A stretch of DNA of 64,000 bases from an uncultured Chromatiaceae bacterium (lineage in GTDB: Bacteria > Pseudomonadota > Gammaproteobacteria > Enterobacterales > Alteromonadaceae): the NCBI GenBank assembly GCA_937978655.1, contig CALJUX010000050.1:47400-111399 (forward strand), read 5' to 3'. Numbering within the stretch: position 1 is the first letter of the stretch; each line of letters begins with the position of its first letter. The translations under genes and the position numbers were made by a program. Shown piece after piece: positions 8,176 through 16,514 of the stretch. Under the pieces are notes generated by a model, which did not search any database, was not told the origin of the DNA, and worked only from the letters and a program-made list of their open reading frames with translations.

Positions 8176-10572
8176 CTAAACCGGATTTTTTTGGCTTTTT
8201 TTGGCTCTTGTGCTCTTTTTTTCTTCAGTGATCACAGACATACCGGTTGGCGGCTCTTGTAACGCCAGCTCCAGCACCTCATCAATCCATTTCACCGGAC
8301 AAATTTCGATATCACCTTTGACGTTATCCGGAATGTCTTTTAAATCACGCACGTTGTCATGTGGGATCAGCACCCGTTTAATACCACCGCGATGCGCAGC
8401 CAGCAGTTTTTCTTTCAGGCCGCCTATCGGCAACACTTCACCGCGCAGGGTAATTTCACCGGTCATCGCTACATCTGCCCGCACCGGGTTACCGGTTAAG
8501 CTCGACACCAGCGCAGTCACCATCGCGATACCGGCGCTTGGACCATCTTTTGGCGTGGCACCTTCCGGCACGTGAATATGAATGTCACGTTTTTCGTAGA
8601 AATCTTCATTGATGCGCAGAGTCTCAGCCCGGCTGCGCACGACAGTCATCGCCGCCTGAATAGATTCTTTCATCACATCACCGAGCGAGCCGGTGTGTGT
8701 CAGCTTGCCTTTGCCGACGACTGCGGCCGCTTCAATTGTCAGCAAATCGCCGCCAACTGAAGTCCAGGCGAGGCCTGTGACCTGACCAATCCGGTTGCTG
8801 TCTTCGGCTTTACCGTAGTCAAAACGCTGCACGCCGAGGAATTCTTCCAGGTTTTCCTGATTGATCCGTACCGTCTTCAGTGTTTTATTCAACAAAATCT
8901 GTTTGACGGCTTTACGGCACAGCTTGGAGATTTCGCGCTCAAGACTACGCACGCCCGCTTCACGGGTGTAATAGCGGATAATGCCGATGATGGCGCTGTC
9001 TTCAACTTCCAGCTCACCTTTTTTCAGGCCATTGCGCTCAATTTGTTTGTTGAGCAAATGCTGCTTGGCGATATTGAGTTTTTCATCTTCGGTATAACCA
9101 GACAGCCGGATCACTTCCATCCGGTCTAACAAGGCTTCCGGAATATTCAGACTGTTACTGGTGGCAAAAAACATTACGTCCGACAGGTCGTAATCGACTT
9201 CCAGATAATGGTCGCTAAATGCCGAGTTCTGTTCCGGGTCCAGCACTTCTAATAATGCTGCTGCCGGGTCGCCACGGAAATCAGATGCCATTTTGTCGAT
9301 TTCGTCGAGCAAAAACAGCGGGTTACGCACGCCCACTTTCGCCATTTTCTGGATAATTTTACCCGGCATCGAACCGATGTAAGTGCGGCGGTGACCGCGA
9401 ATTTCTGCTTCATCACGCACACCACCGAGCGCCATCCGCACGTATTTGCGCCCTGTGGCTTTGGCCACAGATTGACCAAGTGAGGTTTTACCCACACCCG
9501 GAGGACCGACCAGACACAAAATCGGACCTTTTAATTTGTTCACACGTTGCTGTACTGCCAGATATTCCAGAATACGTTCTTTGACTTTATCCAGGCCATA
9601 ATGGTCAGCATTGAGGATTTCTTCGGCCAGCGCCAGGTTCTTTTTCACTTTAGAACGGGCTTTCCACGGCACCTGCGTCAACCAGTCGATGTAAGAACGC
9701 ACTACTGTGGCTTCCGCCGACATCGGCGACATCATTTTCAGCTTCGACAGTTCAGCGCTGGCTTTGTCTTTGGCTTCCGTTGGCATCTGCGCCGCTTCAA
9801 TTTTGCGGTTGATGGCTTCAAATTCGTCCGGCGCATCATCCAGCTCGCCCAGTTCACGCTGGATAGCTTTCATCTGTTCGTTCAGATAATACTCGCGCTG
9901 GCTTTTCTCCATCTGCTTTTTGACGCGGCTGCGGATGCGCCGCTCAACCTGCAGAATGTCGATTTCTGATTCCATCATCGCCATCAGGTATTCAAGCCGT
10001 TCAGTGACGTCGATGATTTCCAGCACTTTTTGCTTGTCTTCGACTTTCAGCGGCATATGCGCCGCCATGGTGTCGGCGAGGCGCGCGGCGTCGTCGATTC
10101 CAGACAAGGCTGTCAGCACTTCTGGCGGGATTTTTTTATTGAGCTTGATATAACCTTCAAACTGATTGACCGCAGAGCGCAGGAACACTTCCTGCTCGCG
10201 GCTGTCGAGTTCTGGCGATGCAATCACATCAACATAGGCCATAAAGGTTTTGTCAGTTTCAGTAAAACCCGCCAGGCGAGCACGACGCCCGCCTTCAACT
10301 AACACTTTGACAGTGCCGTCTGGCAGTTTTAACAACTGCAGAATGGTGGCGACAGTTCCGACGTTGTAGAGGTCCGCCTCAGCCGGATCATCCAGCGTCG
10401 CATCTTTTTGCGCCACCAGAAAAATTTGTTTGTCTTTGTCCATCGCTGCATCCAGGCATTTGATGGATTTTGCCCGCCCGACGAATAATGGGATCACCAT
10501 ATGCGGATAGACGACTACGTCGCGTAATGCCAGTACCGGCATATGCAAACGTTCGACTGTTGCTTCTGTCAT
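8176..10572 (-). CDS. lon: Lon, ATP-dependent AAA+ serine protease
   Basis: 798 residues, slightly longer than E. coli Lon (784). It has an N-terminal substrate-binding LON domain (residues 1-200), a coiled-coil linker, an AAA+ module with Walker A 'GPPGVGKT' near residue 354, and a C-terminal protease domain. The catalytic Ser lies in 'PKDGPSAG' near residue 676, and the partner Lys lies in the following segment 'GGLKEKLLAAHRGG'. Lon degrades misfolded and short-lived regulatory proteins in the cytoplasm. A heat-shock-type promoter lies 44 bases upstream. The gene order clpX-lon-hupB-ppiD is conserved. Confidence 0.97.
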   Translation of the reverse strand: MTEATVERLHMPVLALRDVVVYPHMVIPLFVGRAKSIKCLDAAMDKDKQIFLVAQKDATLDDPAEADLYNVGTVATILQLLKLPDGTVKVLVEGGRRARLAGFTETDKTFMAYVDVIASPELDSREQEVFLRSAVNQFEGYIKLNKKIPPEVLTALSGIDDAARLADTMAAHMPLKVEDKQKVLEIIDVTERLEYLMAMMESEIDILQVERRIRSRVKKQMEKSQREYYLNEQMKAIQRELGELDDAPDEFEAINRKIEAAQMPTEAKDKASAELSKLKMMSPMSAEATVVRSYIDWLTQVPWKARSKVKKNLALAEEILNADHYGLDKVKERILEYLAVQQRVNKLKGPILCLVGPPGVGKTSLGQSVAKATGRKYVRMALGGVRDEAEIRGHRRTYIGSMPGKIIQKMAKVGVRNPLFLLDEIDKMASDFRGDPAAALLEVLDPEQNSAFSDHYLEVDYDLSDVMFFATSNSLNIPEALLDRMEVIRLSGYTEDEKLNIAKQHLLNKQIERNGLKKGELEVEDSAIIGIIRYYTREAGVRSLEREISKLCRKAVKQILLNKTLKTVRINQENLEEFLGVQRFDYGKAEDSNRIGQVTGLAWTSVGGDLLTIEAAAVVGKGKLTHTGSLGDVMKESIQAAMTVVRSRAETLRINEDFYEKRDIHIHVPEGATPKDGPSAGIAMVTALVSSLTGNPVRADVAMTGEITLRGEVLPIGGLKEKLLAAHRGGIKRVLIPHDNVRDLKDIPDNVKGDIEICPVKWIDEVLELALQEPPTGMSVITEEKKSTRAKKSQKNPV

Positions 10573-10615
10573 GAAATTGCTCTCGAATTAGTTACTGCAG
10601 GCGTGAGTTAAGGAG

Positions 10616-10644
10616 TATATGGGGTTCAAAAGCATCAGTTCAAC
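10616..10644 (-). promoter_or_regulatory. Sigma-32 (RpoH) heat-shock promoter of lon
   Basis: On the minus strand the sequence reads GTTGAAC (10638-10644), then 13 bases, then CCCCATATA (10616-10624). The RpoH consensus is CTTGAA, 13-16 bases, CCCCATNT, so the -10 element is a full match and the -35 element differs by one base. It lies 44 bases upstream of the lon ATG, the same arrangement as in E. coli. Confidence 0.85.
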
Positions 10645-10753
10645 GCCACAGCAAAAAAAATGCCTGTCGGCGCATGCCTTTGGTCAAATCAACGACAAGA
10701 TATTGAATCAGAGCAACAAAAATACCTCCGACCTCGATTTTTCGCCAGGCAAC

Positions 10754-10777
10754 AAAAAAGGAGCCAAAGCTCCTTTT
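10754..10777 (-). terminator. Intrinsic terminator of clpX (clpP-clpX transcript)
   Basis: A perfect 9-bp stem, AAAAGGAGC (10756-10764) and GCTCCTTTT (10769-10777), with a CAAA loop. On the minus strand it runs into six T residues (complement of 10754-10759). It separates clpX from the lon promoter. Confidence 0.85.
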
Positions 10778-10830
10778 CTACAACTATCCGGCACTGTGCA
10801 TGTGGTTGCATAGCCGAACTTTCAGCTGCT

Positions 10831-12108
10831 TTAATGCGATTCCGCCGCCACTTTCTCCGGGCTCTGATACATCAGAATGGGCTGTGACTCACCGCGAATG
10901 ACGGTCTCATCAACAACTACTTTGGCAACATCCTGCATCGACGGCAGCTCATACATCGTATCAAGCAACACACCTTCGACGATAGAACGCAAGCCACGGG
11001 CGCCGGTTTTGCGCTCCATCGCTTTTTGCGCGATAGCTTTAAGTGCATCTTCGCGGAACTCGAGTTCTACCCCTTCCATCTGGAACAGCGCACCAAATTG
11101 CTTGATCAGCGCGTTCTTCGGCTGACTCAGAATTTGCATTAACGCCGCTAAATCCAGTTCAGTCAGCGTAGCGACAACCGGCAGACGACCGATAAATTCC
11201 GGGATTAAACCGAATTTCACTAAATCTTCCGGTTCAACGTCGCGGAAACTTTCCGTCAGGCTGCGGCTCGATTCTTTGCTTTTCACCTGAGCGCCAAAAC
11301 CAATGCTGGAGCCTTTGGCACTACGCTGCTCGATAATCTTATCCAGGCCTGCGAATGCGCCGCCACAGATAAACAGGATTTTCGAGGTATCCACCTGCAG
11401 GAATTCCTGTTGCGGATGTTTGCGCCCACCTTGCGGCGGCACTGAGGCGACTGTGCCTTCAATCAGCTTCAACAGCGCCTGTTGCACCCCCTCACCTGAA
11501 ACATCACGGGTGATAGACGGATTCTCAGATTTACGTGAAATCTTGTCGATTTCATCGATGTAAACAATACCGCGCTGCGCTTTTTCGACGTCATAGTCGC
11601 ATTTTTGCAGCAGCTTCTGGATGATGTTTTCCACGTCTTCACCGACATAACCTGCTTCGGTTAAGGTGGTCGCATCTGCCATGGTAAATGGCACATCCAG
11701 TAAACGGGCCAGCGTTTCAGCGAGCAAAGTTTTACCACTGCCAGTCGGGCCAATCAGCAGAATGTTTGACTTACCCAGTTCCACATCCTGTTTCTGGCCG
11801 ACGGTGCGCAAGCGCTTGTAGTGGTTATAAACAGCAACCGCCAGCACCTTTTTCGCATGCTCTTGCCCGATGACGTAATCGTCGAGGTGAGTACGGATTT
11901 CTTTTGGCGTTGGCAGTTTATTACCATCACGTTTTGGCGAAATGTCTTTGATTTCTTCACGGATTATATCGTTGCACAGGTCAACGCATTCATCACAGAT
12001 ATACACCTGCGGGCCTGCAATTAACTTGCGCACTTCATGTTGCGATTTGCCACAGAAGGAGCAATACAGCAACTTGTTGCTCTTCTCGCCGTCAGTGCGA
12101 TCAGACAT
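10831..12108 (-). CDS. clpX: ClpX, ATPase and specificity subunit of ClpXP
   Basis: 425 residues, the usual length. The N-terminal zinc-binding domain has Cys16, Cys19, Cys38 and Cys41 ('YCSFCG' and 'ICDECVDLC'). A single AAA+ module follows, with Walker A 'GPTGSGKT', Walker B 'GIVYIDEIDKI' and the RKH loop region, and the IGF loop that docks on ClpP is present as 'SIGFGA'. ClpX unfolds tagged substrates and feeds them into ClpP. It follows clpP by 69 bases. That spacer holds only an imperfect hairpin at 12129-12153 with its T-run on the plus side, so it is not a clear terminator for this strand. Confidence 0.97.
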   Translation of the reverse strand: MSDRTDGEKSNKLLYCSFCGKSQHEVRKLIAGPQVYICDECVDLCNDIIREEIKDISPKRDGNKLPTPKEIRTHLDDYVIGQEHAKKVLAVAVYNHYKRLRTVGQKQDVELGKSNILLIGPTGSGKTLLAETLARLLDVPFTMADATTLTEAGYVGEDVENIIQKLLQKCDYDVEKAQRGIVYIDEIDKISRKSENPSITRDVSGEGVQQALLKLIEGTVASVPPQGGRKHPQQEFLQVDTSKILFICGGAFAGLDKIIEQRSAKGSSIGFGAQVKSKESSRSLTESFRDVEPEDLVKFGLIPEFIGRLPVVATLTELDLAALMQILSQPKNALIKQFGALFQMEGVELEFREDALKAIAQKAMERKTGARGLRSIVEGVLLDTMYELPSMQDVAKVVVDETVIRGESQPILMYQSPEKVAAESH

Positions 12109-12177
12109 GGAACTACCTCATTCTTGCTAAAGTGACGGCCCTGCCGCCACTTTTTAAATTCACTGCCGCTGGCAGGC

Positions 12178-12801
12178 TTATTTGGCTTCGCGTTTGCTCA
12201 GGATTTGGTCCACCAGACCATAATCCACCGCTTGTTGCGCGCTTAAGAAGTTGTCACGTTCAGTGTCGCGTACAACCTCTTCCAGCGTTTTGCCACAGTG
12301 CTCGGCCATCAGACGATTCAGTTTTTCTTTGATCGTCAGAATTTCGCGGGCATGGATCTCAAAATCAGTGGCCTGGCCTTGGAAACCACCTAACGGCTGA
12401 TGGATCATCACGCGGGCATTCGGCAGCACATACCGTTTGCCTTTAGTACCACCAGACAGCAGGAATGCGCCCATACTGGCAGCCTGACCGACACAGACTG
12501 TGGCGATATCACATTTGATATAACGCATGGTGTCATAAATGGCGAGACCTGCAGTCACAGAACCGCCCGGAGAGTTGATATAAATGTAGATATCTTTTTC
12601 CGGGTTTTCTGATTCGAGGAACAGCAACTGCGCCACAATCAGATTGGCCATATGGTCTTCAACCTGGCCGGTCAGAAAAATAACCCGCTCTTTGAGCAGA
12701 CGGGAGTAAATATCAAAAGAACGTTCGCCTTTGGCGGTTTGCTCGATGACGATGGGGACTAACGCGTTAACTAATTCATTCATATGAGGTGTTGACACCA
12801 T
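12178..12801 (-). CDS. clpP: ClpP, proteolytic subunit of ClpXP/ClpAP
   Basis: 207 residues from the ATG at 12799-12801, preceded by AGGGA 8 bases upstream. An in-frame extension to 12849 would add 16 residues that do not resemble ClpP and lacks a ribosome site. The catalytic Ser109 lies in 'GQAASMGAF', His134 in 'RVMIHQPLGG', and the Asp in the 'DTERDNFLS' region. ClpP forms a double heptameric barrel that degrades substrates threaded in by ClpX or ClpA. The 'IYINSPGGSV' oxyanion segment is intact. It lies in the tig-clpP-clpX order with its own promoter. Confidence 0.96.
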   Translation of the reverse strand: MVSTPHMNELVNALVPIVIEQTAKGERSFDIYSRLLKERVIFLTGQVEDHMANLIVAQLLFLESENPEKDIYIYINSPGGSVTAGLAIYDTMRYIKCDIATVCVGQAASMGAFLLSGGTKGKRYVLPNARVMIHQPLGGFQGQATDFEIHAREILTIKEKLNRLMAEHCGKTLEEVVRDTERDNFLSAQQAVDYGLVDQILSKREAK

Positions 12802-12835
12802 AACTGATTCCCTGAAATGCGGCAGCACAAATGAA

Positions 12836-12865
12836 AATGGCCCGAACACTGCTGCTCAGGCCATT
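12836..12865 (-). terminator. Possible weak terminator after tig
   Basis: Inverted repeat AATGGCC (12836-12842) and GGCCATT (12859-12865) with a 16-base loop. On the minus strand it is followed by TTCATTT, only partly T-rich. It overlaps the -10 of the clpP promoter, so it could equally be a 5'-leader structure of clpP. Confidence 0.35.
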
Positions 12866-12891
12866 AAAGCTGTCGCCCTGACTAAAGTCAA
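12863..12891 (-). promoter_or_regulatory. Sigma-70 promoter of clpP
   Basis: On the minus strand: TTGACT (12886-12891), a 17-base spacer, TTTAAT (12863-12868). Each hexamer is one base from consensus. It lies just past the tig stop and about 60 bases before the clpP start. I found no good RpoH promoter here, unlike in E. coli. Confidence 0.65.
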
Positions 12892-12893
12892 TC

Positions 12894-14204
12894 TTAGTTC
12901 GCAGCAGCCGGATTCATAATTTCGTCGAACTTGGCCGCTTGTTCTGTCACTTTAGCTTTCGCCAGTACCAGATCAATCGCCTGCTCTTCCAGTGCGACGT
13001 TGCGCATACCTTGCAGCAGCTCTTTGTTGCTGTTGTAGTATTGCACTACTTCTTTTGGATCTTCGTAAGCAGACGCCACAGTTTCAATCAACGCTTGTAC
13101 GCGTGAATCATCAACTTGCAGGTTGTTGGTTTTGATCACTTCACCCAACAACAGACCAACTTTCACGCGGTCACGGGCTTGTTCAGTGAACAGCGCTGCT
13201 GGTAATTCCGGCAGGTTTTTCGCGTTCATGTTCTGACCAAAACGTTGCAGAGCCTGACGGCGCAGTACTTCAACTTCGCTGTCGATCAGTGCTTGTGGCA
13301 CTTCCAGTTCGTGGTTGGCCAGTAAGCCTTTGATCACTTGCTCTTTTACCTTGCCTTTGATGGCCTGGTTCAGCTCGCGTTCCATGTTTTTGCGCACTTC
13401 AGTGTGCAGCGCTTCTACAGTGTTTTCTGCCAGACCGAACAGTTTGACAAACTCTTCGTTCACTTCTGGCAGCACTTGCGTTTCAACGCTGTTCAGTGTG
13501 ATAGCGAATTGCGCAGCTTTGCCTTTCAGGTTTTCAGCGTGGTACTCGGCCGGGAAAGTCACGTCGATAGTGAACTGCTCGCCAGCTTTTTTACCGGTGA
13601 TGCCGTCTTCAAAGCCTGGGATCATCCGGCCTTGGCCTAATTCCAGTGTGAAGCCAGCAGCTTTACCGCCTTCAAATTCTTCGCCATCGATTGAACCAGT
13701 GAAGTCCATATTGACGCGATCGCCAGCAGCTGCTGCATCGGCTTTAGCAGCCCATGTCGCGTGCTGTTTACGCAGCGTTTCAATCATTTTTGCCATATCT
13801 TCGGCAGCGATCTCAACCACTGGTTTGGTCACTTCAACTTTATCCAGGCCAGTCAGGGCAACTTCTGGATACACTTCGAAAGTAGCAGTGAAAGCAAGGT
13901 CTTGACCTTCAGCCAGTTGACCTGGAGCGAATGTTGGATTACCCGCCAGGTTCAGTTTGTTGCTGACGATGGCCTGATAGAAATGGTTTTGCATCTGGCG
14001 TGAAGCAACGTCTTGCAGCACTGACAGACCGAACATTTTTTTGATGATTGCGACTGGCGCTTTGCCTGGACGGAAACCATCTACGCGACGGTTTTTGGCA
14101 ATTTGACGTAATTCTTTCTCGACTTCAACACTGATGGCGGCGGCCGGAACTGTAATATTGACGCGGCGCTCTAAACCCTGAGTGGTTTCAACAGAAACTT
14201 GCAT
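12894..14204 (-). CDS. tig: Trigger factor, ribosome-associated chaperone
   Basis: 436 residues, the normal size. The N-terminal ribosome-binding domain contains the signature 'GFRPGKAP' (residues 43-50), the docking site on ribosomal protein L23. The middle has an FKBP-type isomerase domain (about residues 150-245, 'AGDRVNMDFTGSIDGEEFEGG'). The C-terminal helical arms form the chaperone cradle. Trigger factor meets nascent chains first and works upstream of DnaK and GroEL. The start 'MQVSVETTQGLERRV' is canonical, and a sigma-70 promoter lies 112 bases upstream. Confidence 0.97.
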   Translation of the reverse strand: MQVSVETTQGLERRVNITVPAAAISVEVEKELRQIAKNRRVDGFRPGKAPVAIIKKMFGLSVLQDVASRQMQNHFYQAIVSNKLNLAGNPTFAPGQLAEGQDLAFTATFEVYPEVALTGLDKVEVTKPVVEIAAEDMAKMIETLRKQHATWAAKADAAAAGDRVNMDFTGSIDGEEFEGGKAAGFTLELGQGRMIPGFEDGITGKKAGEQFTIDVTFPAEYHAENLKGKAAQFAITLNSVETQVLPEVNEEFVKLFGLAENTVEALHTEVRKNMERELNQAIKGKVKEQVIKGLLANHELEVPQALIDSEVEVLRRQALQRFGQNMNAKNLPELPAALFTEQARDRVKVGLLLGEVIKTNNLQVDDSRVQALIETVASAYEDPKEVVQYYNSNKELLQGMRNVALEEQAIDLVLAKAKVTEQAAKFDEIMNPAAAN

Positions 14205-14315
14205 TTTGTTACCTCAAAATCAAAATCGGGCGTAGCGATACGCCTGCTTACCAGAGCCTGGCACTGTTGCATTAGAAGCTATGGCCGCCAAGCTGAACGT
14301 TTAATAGGACGCGGC

Positions 14316-14344
14316 ATTATAGCGGGGGTTTTTCGAGGCGTCGA
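14316..14344 (-). promoter_or_regulatory. Sigma-70 promoter of tig
   Basis: On the minus strand the -10 is a perfect TATAAT (14316-14321). Seventeen bases upstream is TCGACG (14339-14344), four of six matches to TTGACA. No other feature was seen in the 207-base spacer. Confidence 0.6.
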
Positions 14345-14411
14345 GCATTTGATTAAAACCCAGTACTGGCGCGCTCTGGCGCCGAGTTTTCACGGTATTA
14401 TCCGACATTTT

Positions 14412-14903
14412 TCACCGCGATTTTGCTGCGACTTCGGCGGTCAGAACCAGCCGGTTATAACCGGCGCCATAATAATCGGCTTCTTCACCACTGACAGAAA
14501 AACCATGTTGCTGATACAGCCGTAAGGCGGCGCTGTTAGCCGGATCGGCGGTCAGCCAAATCTGGCGAGCCTGCGGCGCAAGCGCGGGCAATGCCGGCAA
14601 AAAGGCCTGCAACAGGGCTTTACCAATCCCCTGCCCCTGGCATTGCGGCGCCACGGCAAAAGACATCAGACTGAGTCTGGCCGGCTGGCTCAGTTCAGGT
14701 GCGGCGATCAGATAGGCCAGGATCCCACTGTCATGCCGGGCGACCCAAAACAACTCCGGCCATAAATCAAACGCCTGACGAAAAAAAAACACCGGATACA
14801 CCGGCGGTGGAAATGCCTCAGCTTCTAATTGTGCAACCGCGGCGACTTCATGTTTTAACACCGGACCAAAGATCACATCACCCAACCACTTAGCCATATT
14901 CAC
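14412..14903 (-). CDS. GNAT-family N-acetyltransferase (RimI-like)
   Basis: 163 residues. The acetyl-CoA binding motif A is visible as 'LSMSFAV'-type beta strand 'RLSLMSFAVAPQCQGQGIGKAL', where Q-x-x-G-x-G is the pyrophosphate loop, followed by 'ANSAALRLYQQHGF', the usual motif B with the conserved Tyr. The layout is that of RimI and related acetyltransferases, but the substrate cannot be told from sequence, and a true RimI normally sits elsewhere. A plus-strand cluster (pxpA) diverges from it across a 142-base spacer with a palindrome at 14941-14970. Confidence 0.8.
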   Translation of the reverse strand: MNMAKWLGDVIFGPVLKHEVAAVAQLEAEAFPPPVYPVFFFRQAFDLWPELFWVARHDSGILAYLIAAPELSQPARLSLMSFAVAPQCQGQGIGKALLQAFLPALPALAPQARQIWLTADPANSAALRLYQQHGFSVSGEEADYYGAGYNRLVLTAEVAAKSR

Positions 14904-14940
14904 TCCTGTTGATGCTGCAGCCCGCCCCTTTGCCGGCAGT

Positions 14941-14976
14941 GCTGTACCGGGTTCAGTGTACCCGGACAGCTATACT
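14941..14976. promoter_or_regulatory. Palindromic operator or hairpin beside a TATACT -10, pxpA side
   Basis: The spacer between the divergent acetyltransferase and pxpA holds an interrupted palindrome. GCTGT-a-CCGGGT (14941-14952) is mirrored by ACCCGG-ACAGC (14960-14970) across seven bases. TATACT follows directly (14971-14976), about 70 bases before pxpA. No convincing -35 is visible. It could be a regulator site overlapping the promoter. The evidence is the symmetry and position only. Confidence 0.4.
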
Positions 14977-15045
14977 GCAGCCAGCTTTGCAGTAAAAAGC
15001 CCGGCCTGTTAAGGTGCAATCTGCAATTGAACAGACGGTGATCTG

Positions 15046-15798
15046 ATGAAACATATTGATTTAAACGCTGATCTTGGTGAGGGCTGCGGCGACGATCTGG
15101 CGATTATTCCGCTGTTGTCTTCGGCCAATATCAGCTGTGGCGCCCACGCCGGGACTGAAGAAGATATTCTGGCAGCACTATTAGCCTGTAAGCGACATCA
15201 GGTCTGTGTCGGTGCTCATCCTTCTTACCCGGACCGGGCCAACTTTGGCCGCCTGCCGCTGACGATGACTCCGGCTGCACTGACCGCAAGCCTGCAACAA
15301 CAACTGCAGTATTTTTGCCGGTTAGCGGAAAAAGCCGGTGTGAAAATGGCCTATATCAAACCGCATGGCGCTTTGTACAATCAGGCGGCACTCGACAGCA
15401 ACTTAGCCGGGATTATTGTCGATTTGGTGAAAACACAGCACCCGGATGTCGCCCTGTTGACCTTACCGGACTCAGCCCTGTCCGTGGCAGCCAAAGCCGC
15501 TGGCATCGCGGTATTTCACGAGGCATTTGCCGACCGTGCTTACACTGCAGCCGGTCAGCTGGTGCCGCGCAGTCAGCCGGGCGCTGTGCTTTGCCATCAG
15601 GCAGCACTGGCGCAAAGCCTGCGGCTTATCGATACAGGCTCAGTTGTCAGTATTGAGCAGCATCAGATTAACCTGCACGCCGACAGTTTATGTGTGCATG
15701 GCGACAGCCCCGAAGCGCTGCAACTGGCGCGCGAACTTAGCGCCGCGCTGCAACGGAGCGGTATCAGCATCCGGCCTTTTATCAGGAGTGCGGCATGA
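15046..15798 (+). CDS. pxpA: PxpA, 5-oxoprolinase subunit A (LamB/YcsF family)
   Basis: 250 residues. Family signatures are clear: 'DLNADLGEGCGDD' at residues 5-17, 'NISCGAHAG', 'VGAHPSYPDR' and 'KPHGALYN'. In bacteria PxpA with PxpB and PxpC opens 5-oxoproline (pyroglutamate) to glutamate using ATP. The ribosome site is GGTGA just before the ATG. It starts a four-gene cluster (pxpA, DUF969, DUF979, pcp) with overlaps or very short gaps. No pxpB or pxpC (KipI/KipA-like) gene is present in the window, so the partner subunits must be encoded elsewhere or this PxpA acts without them. Confidence 0.9.
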   Translation: MKHIDLNADLGEGCGDDLAIIPLLSSANISCGAHAGTEEDILAALLACKRHQVCVGAHPSYPDRANFGRLPLTMTPAALTASLQQQLQYFCRLAEKAGVKMAYIKPHGALYNQAALDSNLAGIIVDLVKTQHPDVALLTLPDSALSVAAKAAGIAVFHEAFADRAYTAAGQLVPRSQPGAVLCHQAALAQSLRLIDTGSVVSIEQHQINLHADSLCVHGDSPEALQLARELSAALQRSGISIRPFIRSAA

Positions 15799-16514
15799 AC
15801 TACTGGCCACTGTTAGGTATTGCTGTGGTGATCATCGGTTTTGTGCTGCGCTTTAATGCCGTGCTGGTGGTGATTTGCGCCGGTATGGTCACGGGGCTTT
15901 GCGCCTGGATGCCGCCGCTGGCGCTGCTCAGCGCACTGGGCGAAAGTTTCCTAAAAACCCGCACTTTGCCGGTGATCCTGCTGTTGCCGCTCGCCATTAT
16001 TGGCCTACTGGAGCGTCATGGCCTGAAACAACAGGCTCAGCGTTTTATCGCTGGGGTTAAAGGCGCAACGGTCGGCCGGCTGCTCAGTATTTATCTGCTG
16101 GCACGCGAAAGCAGCGCGGCGTTAGGCCTGACCAGTCTTGGCGGTCACCCACAGATGGTGCGGCCGCTGGTGGCGCCAATGGCCGAAGCGCTGGCCGAGC
16201 GGCAACATCCGGGGTTGTCGCAGGCTATGCGCGACAAAGTCAAAGCGATGGCGGCGGCGACCGACAACATCGGTTTATTTTTTGGCGAAGACGTGTTTGT
16301 CGCCTTTGGCGCCATAGTGCTGATGCACACTTTTTTGCGCGAATCCGGCATTGAAACAAACCCGATGCATATCGCGCTGTGGGGTATTCCAACGGCTATT
16401 GCCGCCTTTTTAATTCATGCCGTGCGCCTGCGCCGGCTCGACCATGTGCTGGCGGCTGAACAGGCGAAATTGTCACAAACTACGCCGGAACATTCGGAGC
16501 CGCCAGCATGTTAA
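15795..16514 (+). CDS. DUF969 membrane protein, probable permease half
   Basis: 239 residues with about six hydrophobic segments (for example residues 5-45, 55-75, 85-105, 165-185 and 190-215). The pattern, including 'RTLPVILLLPLAIIGLLERHGLKQQA' and 'ESSAALGLTSLGGHPQMVRPLVAPMAE', is that of the DUF969 family. DUF969 and DUF979 proteins are nearly always encoded side by side, and often beside pcp. It overlaps pxpA by ATGA and the next gene by 7 bases. A role in moving pyroglutamate or pyroglutamyl peptides across the inner membrane is my inference from the neighbours; no function is established from sequence. Confidence 0.82.
   Translation: MNYWPLLGIAVVIIGFVLRFNAVLVVICAGMVTGLCAWMPPLALLSALGESFLKTRTLPVILLLPLAIIGLLERHGLKQQAQRFIAGVKGATVGRLLSIYLLARESSAALGLTSLGGHPQMVRPLVAPMAEALAERQHPGLSQAMRDKVKAMAAATDNIGLFFGEDVFVAFGAIVLMHTFLRESGIETNPMHIALWGIPTAIAAFLIHAVRLRRLDHVLAAEQAKLSQTTPEHSEPPAC

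Noticed and set aside
13315..13905. 196-residue plus-strand frame inside tig
   Set aside because: An antisense shadow of trigger factor, rich in Ser and Ala as expected from reversed codons.
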